DNA of 64,000 bases from NCBI GenBank assembly GCA_033032865.1, contig JAWHQI010001497.1, positions 1 through 64,000 of the forward strand. Reading direction: 5' to 3'. This DNA is from Dactylorhiza incarnata (lineage: Eukaryota > Streptophyta > Magnoliopsida > Asparagales > Orchidaceae). Positions 20,831 through 31,034 of the stretch are shown one piece after another (the stretch's first letter is position 1; each line of letters opens with the position of its first letter). The notes below the pieces were generated by a model. The model was not told the DNA's origin and made no database searches. It saw only the letters and a program-made list of their open reading frames with translations. Position numbers and translations under genes: made by a program.

Positions 20831-23070
20831 AATCAGTTCCACTACTCACTCCAGAAGTGTCAATTCCTCCTTCATCCCCTACTCACATCTCACCTCCATC
20901 ATCTCCACAAATTCCCCCACTAGACATTCATGTCTCTTCTCAGATACATATACCACATACTGATACATCCATTCCAATTCCCTCTACAACATTACTTATA
21001 TACCCATCTTATCACCATATTGCCATCCATAACATCAATTCCTCTCCCTAAAGTTTATCGAAGGCTCTCCTCCTCCATCTCAGCTCCACCCATCAACATT
21101 CAATCAATCATCCACAATGAGATTACATCTGCCTTTTGCAGCATTCTCCTCTCAAATATCTACCATTATCTCCAACCTCTCCACACAAATCAACAATATC
21201 CAACATGAGATCTGTCTCTAAAGGATGTTCTATAAGAGGTTGTTCCAGAGAAGGCCAGTGAAGCTATTGACAAATTAATTGAAGGCATTGTTGTGGCCAA
21301 TATCACTGATAATGATAACTATTTTTTAGAATTTGATAAAATTGAAGACTTTCATGAGTCTGATGAGGATATTTCTAAGTTTGACAAAGATAAAATAGCA
21401 GGGAACACTCTTAATCCAGAAAAGTTTGTTTGTTGATATCGAGACTGCTGCTACTAAGGTTACTGAAACCACTACCATAATCTCTGTGAAGGAGACTGTT
21501 GCTCCTAAGAATTCTTCAATACCTCCTTCTGATATTCATGTACCTCCCTCGGCTACTCCTATTCCTAAATTCTAAGAAGAGTAGAAGATGGGCAAGGGAA
21601 TTCCTTTTCCCCCTTAAGAACCATCGAGCCCTCTCTTTTCCGCATTCCTGCGCCGATTCTCGTACTGCTGCTCTGCCGATCCCAGCTTTCTCTTGTTTTC
21701 TTCATATTTTTGTTGTCATAAGACATTCTATTACGTAATTGCACGATAATGTTCTATGATCACAAAAAATTACTATGATTTTATCATTATTGCTTTCTTT
21801 CACAAAATCAAAACAAAATAGAAAATTACAAAACATTTCTAAAATTCAAATATATGTTCTTTGCATTACTTTGATTATGTTTTTGCATTATTATTGAAAA
21901 CCATAATTATAAGCACTGCATTGAAGCTGCATTGAAAATGTCTAGCATGAGTAGTATAACATTTAAGGATTATCAATAATGTGTGATTTATTATTTAATC
22001 CATATTGAACATTATAATGTTTTATTCATGTTATGCATATTATTATAATGCACAATGAAAAACATATGTAAAAAACTTGTGTCTAAATGTTTGGGTATGC
22101 CTGTAAGTATGAGTGATGTTTATTTAGACAATGATTCACACATTAACTCATGATTGATTTCTACATTTATTTATAATCTTATATATGCTTGTGTAGTGTA
22201 ATGGTATGACTTGTTAATATGCATAGATAAATTTCCTACATGCACTCCATTGGATTTCCATCATGCAATCCATGGATAGTAATGCACTAACATAAGAGAA
22301 GTGTGATTTATTTATGCATATTTGCTAACAAGTGAATTATGAGACCTTAGTCATTCCAAAAAATAAAATAAAATAATGATAGGGATAACTCTCTTAAGCA
22401 TTACTTCTCCTCTTGATAAGTCTTAATAAGTATTGTGAGGTTGAGCACCATGGGTACGTAGATTTGTAAAGTGTCTTGTGCAAATTTAACTATAAGAAAA
22501 TCATATTTGTTTACTTCTCTTAGTACACTGGATCACCAATAATAAACATCAAAATAATGTTATGTGATCTTCCAAGCACTACTTCATATCCCTGATAAGT
22601 CTTAATAAGCATTGTGTGGACGAATCACCTTGTTAGTTATACTATATTGTGCTTAGAAGTCGTGGAAGTAATTTTCCGTTGCATGTTGATGATGTTATTT
22701 ACATTTATTACATATTGTACGTGCCTTGATTATAGATTTTGTATACTTTATCAAATCGCACATTATACACATCATTTTGTTTCATTAACGTTCCACTCAT
22801 AAGAATCGGACTTTAAGAACAAAATAGATACATTTACATAATTGAGTAAATGTACTAGATGACAAAGCATGATCTTTACAATGTCTTTAAAACTTGAATC
22901 TCAAATCATATCATATTGCATTGTTAAATCTTTTTATGGTTATACTTTGCATGCTTGTCATACTCAATATAAACTATAACGATTATCCTACAATATTCAT
23001 TTTCTCTTAGTTTATAATACAAATCATTTATGATCTATGATTTCAAACGCTAATCTCTTATGATCTTTAG
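20831..23070. other. Copia-derived or unknown non-coding DNA
   Basis: 20831-21060 is CT-rich and in one frame encodes a serine/proline/histidine-rich stretch resembling nothing specific. From 21600 on it is AT-rich. Two related segments around GATAAGTCTTAATAAG(T/C)ATTGTG lie at about 22416 and 22593, a diverged local duplication. No gene is recognised. The position between a copia pol and a SIRE-type polypurine tract (28006) suggests the non-coding 3' part of a large copia element, but this is inference. Confidence 0.35.
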
Positions 23071-23075
23071 TTTAT
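23071..23075. repeat. Target-site duplication TTTAT (left)
   Basis: TTTAT precedes the TGATAGTGCA start of the left LTR. The same bases follow the right LTR at 27812-27816. Confidence 0.85.
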
Positions 23076-24184
23076 TGATAGTGCATTATTTATAGTTATT
23101 TTTATATAGTATTTTAGTAGTAATTAATTAGTTTTTATATAATTTTAGTTTAATATATATCTAATTCGCTTTATTTTGTGTTTTCAGGTAATCTGGGGCT
23201 GCTAATAGCAAATTCAAGCTCACAGCCATGTTCAGGGGAAAGAATGGAACAAGTCTGCAAAATTCTTCAGTACACGCCCTCGGTCACGGCCATGACCAAG
23301 GGCGTGACTTCAAGTCACGGCCATGACTCAACCCAGTCCATGCTTAGTTTGGATCGTTTCTAGTATAGTTTTTCTGCATTTTTCTTAGTGTAACTTTATT
23401 TTATGTCTTGTCTTTTTTAATTCCTAGCTTAGATTTACTTTACATGCAATTGTATTTTTCTTTACTTAGAAATAAAAATATCTTTCTTCTCAATTATGTT
23501 TAGTTAATTTTCATAGCATTTGGTCGGATGAATTCTTAAGCTTTTATCTTTTCAAAATCTCTTATTCATAGTTTAGTTTTGGAAAACTAAGATTTACCGT
23601 TGATTTGCAATTTTGGTTTCATATTTCTAGGGTATGATAATCAAGTTTGATCCGTATTTTAGTGTATCGAGAGATCCGTAAATACGGGTAGATCGCTCAT
23701 CGGTAAAAAGAGTTGTATGCATTCCTCGAGAGAGGGTGACGCAAATCTTCCGGATTGGAGTCAAATCCAATAGTGGGGCTCACAGCATAAAGCAAGCTTA
23801 GGGGGTTCGACTGGCCGAGGGGTCTTAATCAATCAACCTAAGGTTAGGTGGTAGTTCTCTCGAGAGAGGTTCTATCATATTTTGGGAACCTCCACGATCA
23901 AGTTTGTCTAAATCGATTTCTTTTGAATTCTAGATTTACAAAACATTTCACTTAAGAATGATTCTCGATCAAATGTTTCTTTTCTTTTAATTATTTTCAA
24001 AACTCTATTTTACTGCCGAAAAAATAATAATAATTTGCGTGAGTAGAAGTAATCAACAGACCCGTGGAATACGACACTTGATATTTATTTGTTTTGAATA
24101 TCCTATGCTATGAACGATAGGTGCTCTTGCCTATAGTTCGTAGAATTTGGAGAAAATTATTTATATCCTAAATTTTACGTATCA
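23076..24184 (+). repeat. 5' LTR of the non-autonomous element
   Basis: 1,109 bp from TGATAGTGCA to TTTTACGTATCA, almost identical to 26702-27811. It contains a 34-nt perfect inverted-repeat structure at 23273-23306, and a palindrome-like word, TCACGGCCATGAC, occurs twice nearby. The 61-codon ORF at 23178-23363 spans these repeats and has no recognisable product. Confidence 0.9.
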
Positions 24185-24190
24185 AGTTTT

Positions 24191-24208
24191 TGGCGCCGTT
24201 GCCGGGGA
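24191..24208 (+). other. Primer-binding site
   Basis: TGGCGCCGTTGCCGGGGA, six bases after the 5' LTR. This is the well-known primer site form of plant gypsy elements of the Athila/Tat group, generally assigned to an Asp tRNA. Confidence 0.88.
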
Positions 24209-24320
24209 ATATTTTTGTTGATATTTTGAAAGCGTGAATTTTATTACTTTTATCATTCTCTTTCTCCACCCCCATTTCTCTTTTTGATTTATTTTCAAAT
24301 TTCATTCTATTAAGTGACGA

Positions 24321-25364
24321 TTGTTCAATTTTCTTTCTTCAAAAATGTTATCTCAATTGGCCGCCAAAGTTGCCGAGCTTCAAAATAAAGTCAATCTTTT
24401 GGAAGCCGCACGGAAGCGCCAAGTTAATTGTAATTTTTGTGGAGCACCGCATCGAAGTGAGGATTGTTATATTAATTTTTACTCTCAAAATTTTTCTTAT
24501 GGAAATAATTTTGAGTTTATTTATGAAAATAATTATTCAAACTTTGATGAAAATAATTCATCTAGTTTTCATGCGAATGATTTTTCCGATTCTAATAATA
24601 TTTCTTCTTACTCCGATATTAATTATTCATGGTGGCAAGATCACCCGGATAGTTTTCGGTGCGATGAAGGAAATTCAGTCAATCAAGATTTTCATTCCTC
24701 CTCTTTTACCCCACAAAATTCTTTTTCTTCTACTCTTGGGTATTCTCCAGATTCTATTTATCAAAATTTAAATATTTATACCCAAGCTCAAGAAGAACTT
24801 CTTTACCACGAATTTAAAAGAGTCATGGAGACACCGGACGAAATTGATGAAGAACATGTTTCTTCACCTCCTCCGCCCGAATCTCCTCCTATTTTTCATG
24901 AATTTTCTCTCTCACCAATTATTCACTTTGAAAGTGAAATTCATGAAAATATTGTGTCCCATGAATTTAGTCCACTTGGAATTTCAAATAAATTTTTGGA
25001 TACAAATTTTATTTTTGAAAATGAACAACCGGAGCTTAATCATGTGTTTTCACAAGAAACTCCTCCTTGTGAAATATTTTCTGACTCGCTTAATTTTGAT
25101 TCTTTTTCTTCTAACGATTTTCATGTAGAGGATGAGCCGGTGCAACCAAACGTCTTCACCGATCCATTTGCCGCTCATCTCCAGCAATCCAAATTACCTA
25201 AGGTATGTATAGGTAATTTGGATTCACAATTTCGCGCTAACGGAAAACAAAAGAATCAGGATTATAGCGGAGGAGTCGTCGGGCAACAGTTTTCGGCATT
25301 TTCACATCAGCGTGAATTAAGGGAGTTGTCCGTGCATTTTCAATTTGAATATCCTTTTAGCTAA
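24321..25364 (+). CDS. Gag-like ORF of the non-autonomous element
   Basis: 347 codons, intact. The N-terminus has a short coiled coil (residues about 9-34, QLAAKVAELQNKVNLLEAAR), then a zinc-knuckle-like motif CNFCGAPHRSEDC (CX2CX3HX4C, one residue short of the retroviral CX2CX4HX4C spacing). The rest is rich in Asn, Ser, Phe, Asp and Glu without known domains. No protease or polymerase follows. It most resembles the C-terminal, zinc-knuckle part of an Athila/Tat Gag, possibly reduced to an RNA-binding or packaging role. ATGs at 24321 and 24345 are both possible starts. The protein is acidic apart from the start; its function is inferred. Confidence 0.7.
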   Translation: MFNFLSSKMLSQLAAKVAELQNKVNLLEAARKRQVNCNFCGAPHRSEDCYINFYSQNFSYGNNFEFIYENNYSNFDENNSSSFHANDFSDSNNISSYSDINYSWWQDHPDSFRCDEGNSVNQDFHSSSFTPQNSFSSTLGYSPDSIYQNLNIYTQAQEELLYHEFKRVMETPDEIDEEHVSSPPPPESPPIFHEFSLSPIIHFESEIHENIVSHEFSPLGISNKFLDTNFIFENEQPELNHVFSQETPPCEIFSDSLNFDSFSSNDFHVEDEPVQPNVFTDPFAAHLQQSKLPKVCIGNLDSQFRANGKQKNQDYSGGVVGQQFSAFSHQRELRELSVHFQFEYPFS

Positions 25365-26685
25365 CCCTTAACGTCTAGCTAAAAGACGTTAAACAAAGCG
25401 CTCTTGGGAGGCACCCCTTGCTTATCTTTATATTTTTGCTATTTTTCTTTTATTTTATGCATTTTCTTTTCCTGTTTGGCCTTTCCATTCTTATTTATAA
25501 ACATTGGAGACAATGTTTATCTTTAAGTATGGGGGGGGTGTTCTCTAATGTTTATTTTTATAAAAAAATCAAAAAAAATTGAAAACATGTTAAAAATCAT
25601 AAAAAAATTGTTTCTTTGTTTTCTGTTGCAATTTTGATTTAAAAATATGAAAAATACAAAAAAAAATTGTTTTATTTTAAAATGTTTAAAAAACTTATAA
25701 AAAAAACTATTTTTCCAATAAGATAAATTTTGTAATTTTAAAATTCTCCAAACTTTATTTATGCAAAATTAATTTTAATTATGAGTTGTCTTTATAGGTT
25801 TTTTTAAGAGTTTTCTTTTTATGAATTTTTAAATCATATATTTCTCTTCAAAATATGTTAGATTTAATTTTTAGATGAATTTGATTTAATGAGTTTTTCA
25901 TTATTTTGATTTGTTTAGAATATTTCTTAGTTTTACTTTCTCTCTTTAAAATATCATAATTCAATTTTGTAGTAATTGTGTTAAATATCTTTAGATTTTA
26001 CTTATATTAACTTGAACTCATAGTTTCTTATAGATTGCTCAATTTATTTTCTATGCTCTTAAAATATTTCTTTGGAATTTTTGTAGCCTTTAAACCCTAG
26101 CCCTTCCCCTACCTTTTTGTTTAACCCTTTTATTTGGCATATAAAAAATATTTGAAAAGATTATATGGCATGGAGTTGAGAGGATAAAATTCATCACTCC
26201 TAAACATATACATTTGGGATATAAAAAAAAAGAAATTAAAAAAAGATGGAAATGAGAGGATAAAATTCATCATTTCCTATATGCAAAGTAACTTCTTCAA
26301 TGCCAGCTTTACCCCAATTAGCCAAGTTTATTTGCTTATCCTAAGATATTTTTGAGAGAGCATAGTTAATATTTTGTAGTTTTCTAAAAGTTTCTAATGA
26401 TGTTTAAAGTTTCTATAATTTTAATCTTGGTTATTTTACTTAATTCAATGCAATTTTGTTTATGAAGATTTAGTTAGAGAATTTTGAAACTAATATTTAT
26501 TCTACTCATCTCAATTTATGAATTATAAATTATTTCTTATAAATCTGAATTTTAATTTCTTAACTTATTTTGACATGAGTTTTATAAGATTTGGAGTACA
26601 TAATTAGAAGTAAATCTTTTTGGAAATGTCCTATAAATTCTTCTCGTACTTATAAATTAGTTTTTGCTCTGGAATAGCAAAAGCT

Positions 26686-26701
26686 TAAGTGTGGGGGTAT
26701 T
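26686..26701 (+). other. Polypurine tract of the non-autonomous element
   Basis: TAAGTGTGGGGGTATT immediately before the 3' LTR, the expected plus-strand priming site. The AAGTGTGGGGGT core recurs in plant gypsy elements. Confidence 0.8.
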
Positions 26702-27811
26702 TGATAGTGCATTATTTATAGTTATTTTTATATAGTATTTTAGTAGTAATTAATTAGTTTTTATATAATTTTAGTTTAATATATATCTAATTCGCTTTAT
26801 TTTGTGTTTTCAGGTAATCTGGGGCTGCTAATAGCAAATTCAAGCTCACAGCCATGTTCAGGGGAAAGAATGGAACAAGTCTGCAAAATTCTTCAGTACA
26901 CGCCCTCGGTCACGGCCATGACCAAGGGCGTGACATCAAGTCACGGCCATGACTCAACCCAGTCCATGCTTAGTTTGGATCGTTTCTAGTATAGTTTTTC
27001 TGCATTTTTCTTAGTGTAACTTTATTTTATGTCTTGTCTTTTTTAATTCCTAGCTTAGATTTACTTTACATGCAATTGTACTTTTCTTTACTTAGAAATA
27101 AAAATATCTTTCTTCTCAATTATGTTTAGTTAATTTTCATAGCATTTGGTCGGATGAATTCTTAAGCTTTTATCTTTTCAAAATCTCTTATTCATAGTTT
27201 AGTTTTGGAAAACTAAGATTTACCGTTGATTTGCAATTTTTGGTTTCATATTTCTAGGGTATGATAATCAAGTTTGATCCGTATTTTAGTGTATCGAGAG
27301 ATCCGTAAATACGGGTAGATCGCTCATCGGTAAAAAGAGTTGTATGCATTCCTCGAGAGAGGGTGACGCAAATCTTCCGGATTGGAGTCAAATCCAATAG
27401 TGGGGCTCACAGCATAAAGCAAGCTTAGGGGGTTCGACTGGCCGAGGGGTCTTAATCAATCAACCTAAGGTTAGGTGGTAGTTCTCTCGAGAGAGGTTCT
27501 ATCATATTTTGGGAACCTCCACGATCAAGTTTGTCTAAATCGATTTCTTTTGAATTCTAGATTTACAAAACATTTCACTTAAGAATGATTCTCGATCAAA
27601 TGTTTCTTTTCTTTTAATTATTTTCAAAACTCTATTTTACTGCCGATAAAATAATAATAATTTGCGTGAGTAGAAGTAATCAACAGACCCGTGGAATACG
27701 ACACTTGATATTTATTTGTTTTGAATATCCTATGCTATGAACGATAGGTGCTCTTGCCTATAGTTCGTAGAATTTGGAGAAAATTATTTATATCCTAAAT
27801 TTTACGTATCA
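26702..27811 (+). repeat. 3' LTR of the non-autonomous element
   Basis: 1,110 bp, partner of 23076-24184. Differences seen by eye: T/A after GGGCGTGAC, T/C before TTTTCTTTACTT, one extra T in GCAATTTTTGG, and A/T in GCCGA(A/T)AAAATA. The inverted repeat of the 5' copy is repeated at 26899-26932. Confidence 0.9.
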
Positions 27812-27816
27812 TTTAT
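27812..27816. repeat. Target-site duplication TTTAT (right)
   Basis: Matches 23071-23075 on the other side of the element. Confidence 0.85.
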
Positions 27817-28630
27817 CATGTGTATCTTTTTATGAAGTTGTTCCCATATCCTTTCATGATTATCTTATGTGTATTTCCCTCAATATGTATTGTTTTCGCT
27901 GTTTCTTTTCCGTTGCATGCACTATTTGCTCAATCAAGATTTTTTCTATTACAAGTGGTTTGCTATTTTACAAATATTTCACCTCCACCCTCTTTTGATA
28001 ATACCAAAAGGGGGATAATAAATTGAGAAATCTAGGGGAAGAAGAATTATAAATCACTAAGTGTAGGGAGTACATATGTAGGGGAAGCACACACTTAGGA
28101 AGACTTTTATATTTATGTACTTGCATAAATTCATATTATCATTCTAAGGCCCTTTCTTCATGATTATCATTTACCGCACACTCTTATAAATAAAGCACTT
28201 ATCTAAATGATTGATTTCGCATTATGAGGTTTGTTATTATCAAAAGAGCGAGTTTGTCGCATCATGGCTTCCGCATCTCTTGGTCTGAGAATTACAAATC
28301 CTAATATGTATTTGATCTACTTTGCGTGTGTTATAGTGTGCGGGTCCTATAAGTATAATAGAGAGAAGCACATGAGAGATATGGACTGAAATGGCCACTA
28401 CCGCACGCCTACAGGTACTACCACCAATGGTAACTATCGTTCCAAAATGACAGTTGGCAAGGAGCATTTCAATAGAATTCTGAAGGAAAAATACACCCAC
28501 ATGGATTCACTCTACAGAATTTTGAAGGAAAAATACACAAGTTACAAAAAGTATTGTAATGATTTAAACAATCCTCAAGAGCTTGGTTTTATATCTTCAA
28601 TAGAGTTTTGCTTTCCTATGGATATATAGA
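27817..28630 (+). other. Copia (SIRE-like) 3' region with polypurine tract
   Basis: Continues the DNA left of the non-autonomous element. CTTTTGATAATACCAAAAGG followed by GGGATAA (about 27992-28018) resembles the TTTTGATGATGACAAAGGGGGAG tract at the 3' end of SIRE/Maximus elements. No 3' LTR matching 2790-4415 follows. 28240-28630 has short ORFs without recognisable homology, including a local duplication of GAAGGAAAAATACAC at about 28481 and 28524. Confidence 0.45.
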
Positions 28631-28639
28631 GAGAGAAAT

Positions 28640-29533
28640 GATGATTATACCTTCTTCATCCGGAGAAATTCGGTAAACTAGAAGCACTTATTGTTTGCAT
28701 TGATGATATCATTATTACTGGGGATGACATCATGGAAATCAAACCTCGATAGTTGAATGTTATTAAGGTCATTTAAATGAATTATCTTATTACGCTGCGA
28801 TACATCCTTGAAGTGTGAAACTAAAAATGATATTTATCTCTCAGAGAAAGTACATCATTGACCTACTGGAAGGTACATGAATGTTAGGATGTATGCCTAT
28901 TGATTCCCTTATTGAAGCAAATCATAATATTGGTAAAGATGAATTTTATCTTGAGTCAATTCAAGAATAATCCTAGAGAAAGACATCATGATACTGGTAT
29001 CAAAATTCGCATATACCTAAAGGCGACTTTTGAGAAAAAAAAATTATCTCCTCGCCATAAGATAGGTAAATATGTTGCTAGTGATTCAACATGAATAGAA
29101 ATTCCACCAGGGAATAATATAGTTTTATGGGTGAAATCTTATAACATGGAGAAGTAAGAAGCAACATGATTTTGCTCATTCAAAAGCAAAATTTGAATAT
29201 ATGGTCATGGCACTTGGAATTTGTGAAGGCATATCGCTCATGGCACTAATGATGGATTTGGTATGCGCTCAGTTGATCCTGGTTAGATATTTTGTGACAA
29301 CCAAACCTCTATTCTTATTGTCGAAATTCAAGTTCAACATGATTGTATCAAGCATATATCAAGAATGACCGAAATTTTATAAAATAGAAGATATACAATG
29401 GTTTTTTTATATTCCATTTGATAAATCTGAAGACCAACTTGCATACAGAGAATGGCTGAAATTTTTATATTTTATTGTCGAAAGTCATTTTCTTAATGTA
29501 ATCAAGTTGGGTATGACTAATCTTCATACTCGA
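28640..29533 (+). pseudogene. Second decayed copia: RT end and RNase H
   Basis: Across many stops and frameshifts the plus strand retains the order of a copia pol 3' half: VCIDDIIITGDD (RT active-site block, about 28690-28730), ISQRKYIIDLLE then MLGCMPIDS (about 28838-28905), and the RNase H block SKKQHDFAHSKAKFEYMVMA with LGICEG (about 29150-29235). CDNQTSILIV, VQHDCIKHI and SKLGM-like LGMTN follow. It ends at a polypurine tract of the CTTGAGGG type, unlike the SIRE-like element, so this is a different copia lineage. No function is left. Confidence 0.8.
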
Positions 29534-29700
29534 CTTGAGGGAGAGAGTTAGGATATAGTTGTAATTATGTAAAATTTGATTTTCATTATGAGGCTTCTTT
29601 GTAACCTAATTTCCCAAGTGAATGAGAAAATCTTTATTCTACACAAAATTTGGATTAGTTTTGATGTTGAGCATGGTGCTTCAAGTTCAATTATTGTTGT
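29534..29700 (+). repeat. Copia polypurine tract and start of an eroded LTR
   Basis: CTTGAGGGAGAGAGTTAGGA is a mutated form of the CTTGAGGGGGAGTGTTA junction that marks the PPT and LTR start in copia. The LTR would start at about 29549. Its far end is not recognisable. Confidence 0.5.
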
Positions 29701-31020
29701 CAAAAATGAGCTTTAGTAAACTTTTTTAACCAAAATAAACTATATGTTGACGTCTAAATTTGCGAAGGACAATTAACGACCGAAAAGATCCAAATGCCTC
29801 TAATCTAGTGTTTACTAAGACTTTATAGAGACTAAGGAAAGGGAGTACATATGAAACCAATACAAAAATGAGGTCCTTTAAGGTGAAGGTCAAGCCGTAA
29901 CTCATGAGTGTTCAATACTCTCCCACTCGAAACAAATTACAAGGGTTGAAAGGAAAGAGGAAACTCTCAAAAGAACTCTCCTATTTGAATAGTATTTTCA
30001 CTAACATTTTCTCTTCTATTTATAAGCCTAACAAACTCCGAGCCAAGGAGTCTTCTCTCGTGAATTCTATTTACTAGCAAACCACTCGAAAAAATAAAAT
30101 AAAAACTCCAAAAATATAAGCGTTAGTACTATACAAAAAGGATAAGAAAAATTATGATTATCTTCAAAAGCTCCCAAAAATCTATGAAATGCTCTCATAT
30201 AGATGTCACTTAGTCCGCAAAAAAATAAACATTTTTAATACATTTTATGTACATTAATAGTCTATCAAAATTGAAATCAAAATCTATACCTTCCATGATT
30301 TATAGTCGAGTATGCTTTCTCGAACAATCAAAATTTGATTTTTTTTTTGAAGAAATACATTCAGAAGGAACCCAGTCGGCTAAAATCCAGAAAAAAATGG
30401 TTCAGGTTGAGCTTAAAAACCTAAAAATGGCAAAAATCTTAAAAAACCATTTCAACTAAAAATTTGAAAAAAAAAACGGGTATGAAAGATAAAAATGTAA
30501 TAAGTAAAAGTAGGGCTCGAGATAAAGCTTACAGTGGGGGGGGGGGGGGGGGCAAAATTTGGAAAGTTTTAGTCGGCAGGAAGGAGTATTTGAACTAGAA
30601 TCCACGAGAGAAGACTCATGAGTTAGCTGGGAGGAGTAATCTGGAAAGTTTCAGCCGGCAGGGAGGAGTAATCGCGTGATTTAGAAAAATTTCGCGCCAT
30701 TTTCATTATTTCCCCTCAGCTTACACAATTTCGCCACGTGTCGGCATGAGACATCACCTAGCCGCATATCTTGAAACGGGACACACGTCAGCATGAACTA
30801 CAGGTTGATAAAGAAAAATTAACACTCCATGCTGCGGGGTAGGGTTCGTCGCGGGCTACAAAGAAAAATTAACACTCGTAAAATGGGGTTGCCTAAAATT
30901 TAGTTAATAGTGGACTTTTCATGTGATTTCCCATATGGGCACACCATTGATTCCACTGCTAGTTTGTCTCGTGCGGGGTGGCCCGGGGTTTGTGGACTTT
31001 TTTTCTTTAGATCGAGGTGT
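29701..31020. other. Non-coding region with minus-strand TATA and G-run
   Basis: AT-rich, no recognisable gene. On the minus strand CTATAAATAG-type sequence (about 30016-30025) is followed by a CT-rich leader, possibly an LTR promoter. A 17-18 base G-run lies at about 30535-30552. Next to it the segment with AAAGTTT(T/C)AG(T/C)CGGCAGG is present twice (about 30563 and 30645). 30830-31020 probably belongs to the interior of the gypsy element whose primer site is at 31021. Confidence 0.3.
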
Positions 31021-31032
31021 GCTCTGATACCA
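31021..31032 (-). other. Primer-binding site of second gypsy element
   Basis: The minus strand reads TGGTATCAGAGC, a perfect match to the canonical methionine-initiator tRNA primer site, two bases inside the LTR that starts at 31035. Confidence 0.85.
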
Positions 31033-31034
31033 CT

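Larger units (their letters stand above)
23076..27811 (+). mobile_element. Young non-autonomous LTR element (gypsy-derived)
   Basis: A complete 4,736-bp element: 5' LTR 23076-24184, PBS 24191-24208, one gag-like ORF 24321-25364, a long AT-rich non-coding part, polypurine tract about 26686-26701, 3' LTR 26702-27811, and TTTAT on both sides. It has no protease, RT, RNase H or integrase, so it must rely on enzymes of a related autonomous element. The PBS type and the AAAGCGCTCTTGGGAGGCA motif after the ORF (about 25396-25414) recall Athila/Tat-type gypsy elements. By eye the LTRs differ at only about four positions, so insertion is very recent. Confidence 0.88.

Noticed and set aside
27992..28630. 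3' LTR of the SIRE-like copia after its polypurine tract
   Set aside because: The sequence after 28015 does not match the LTR at 2790-4415, so the partner LTR is absent or replaced.
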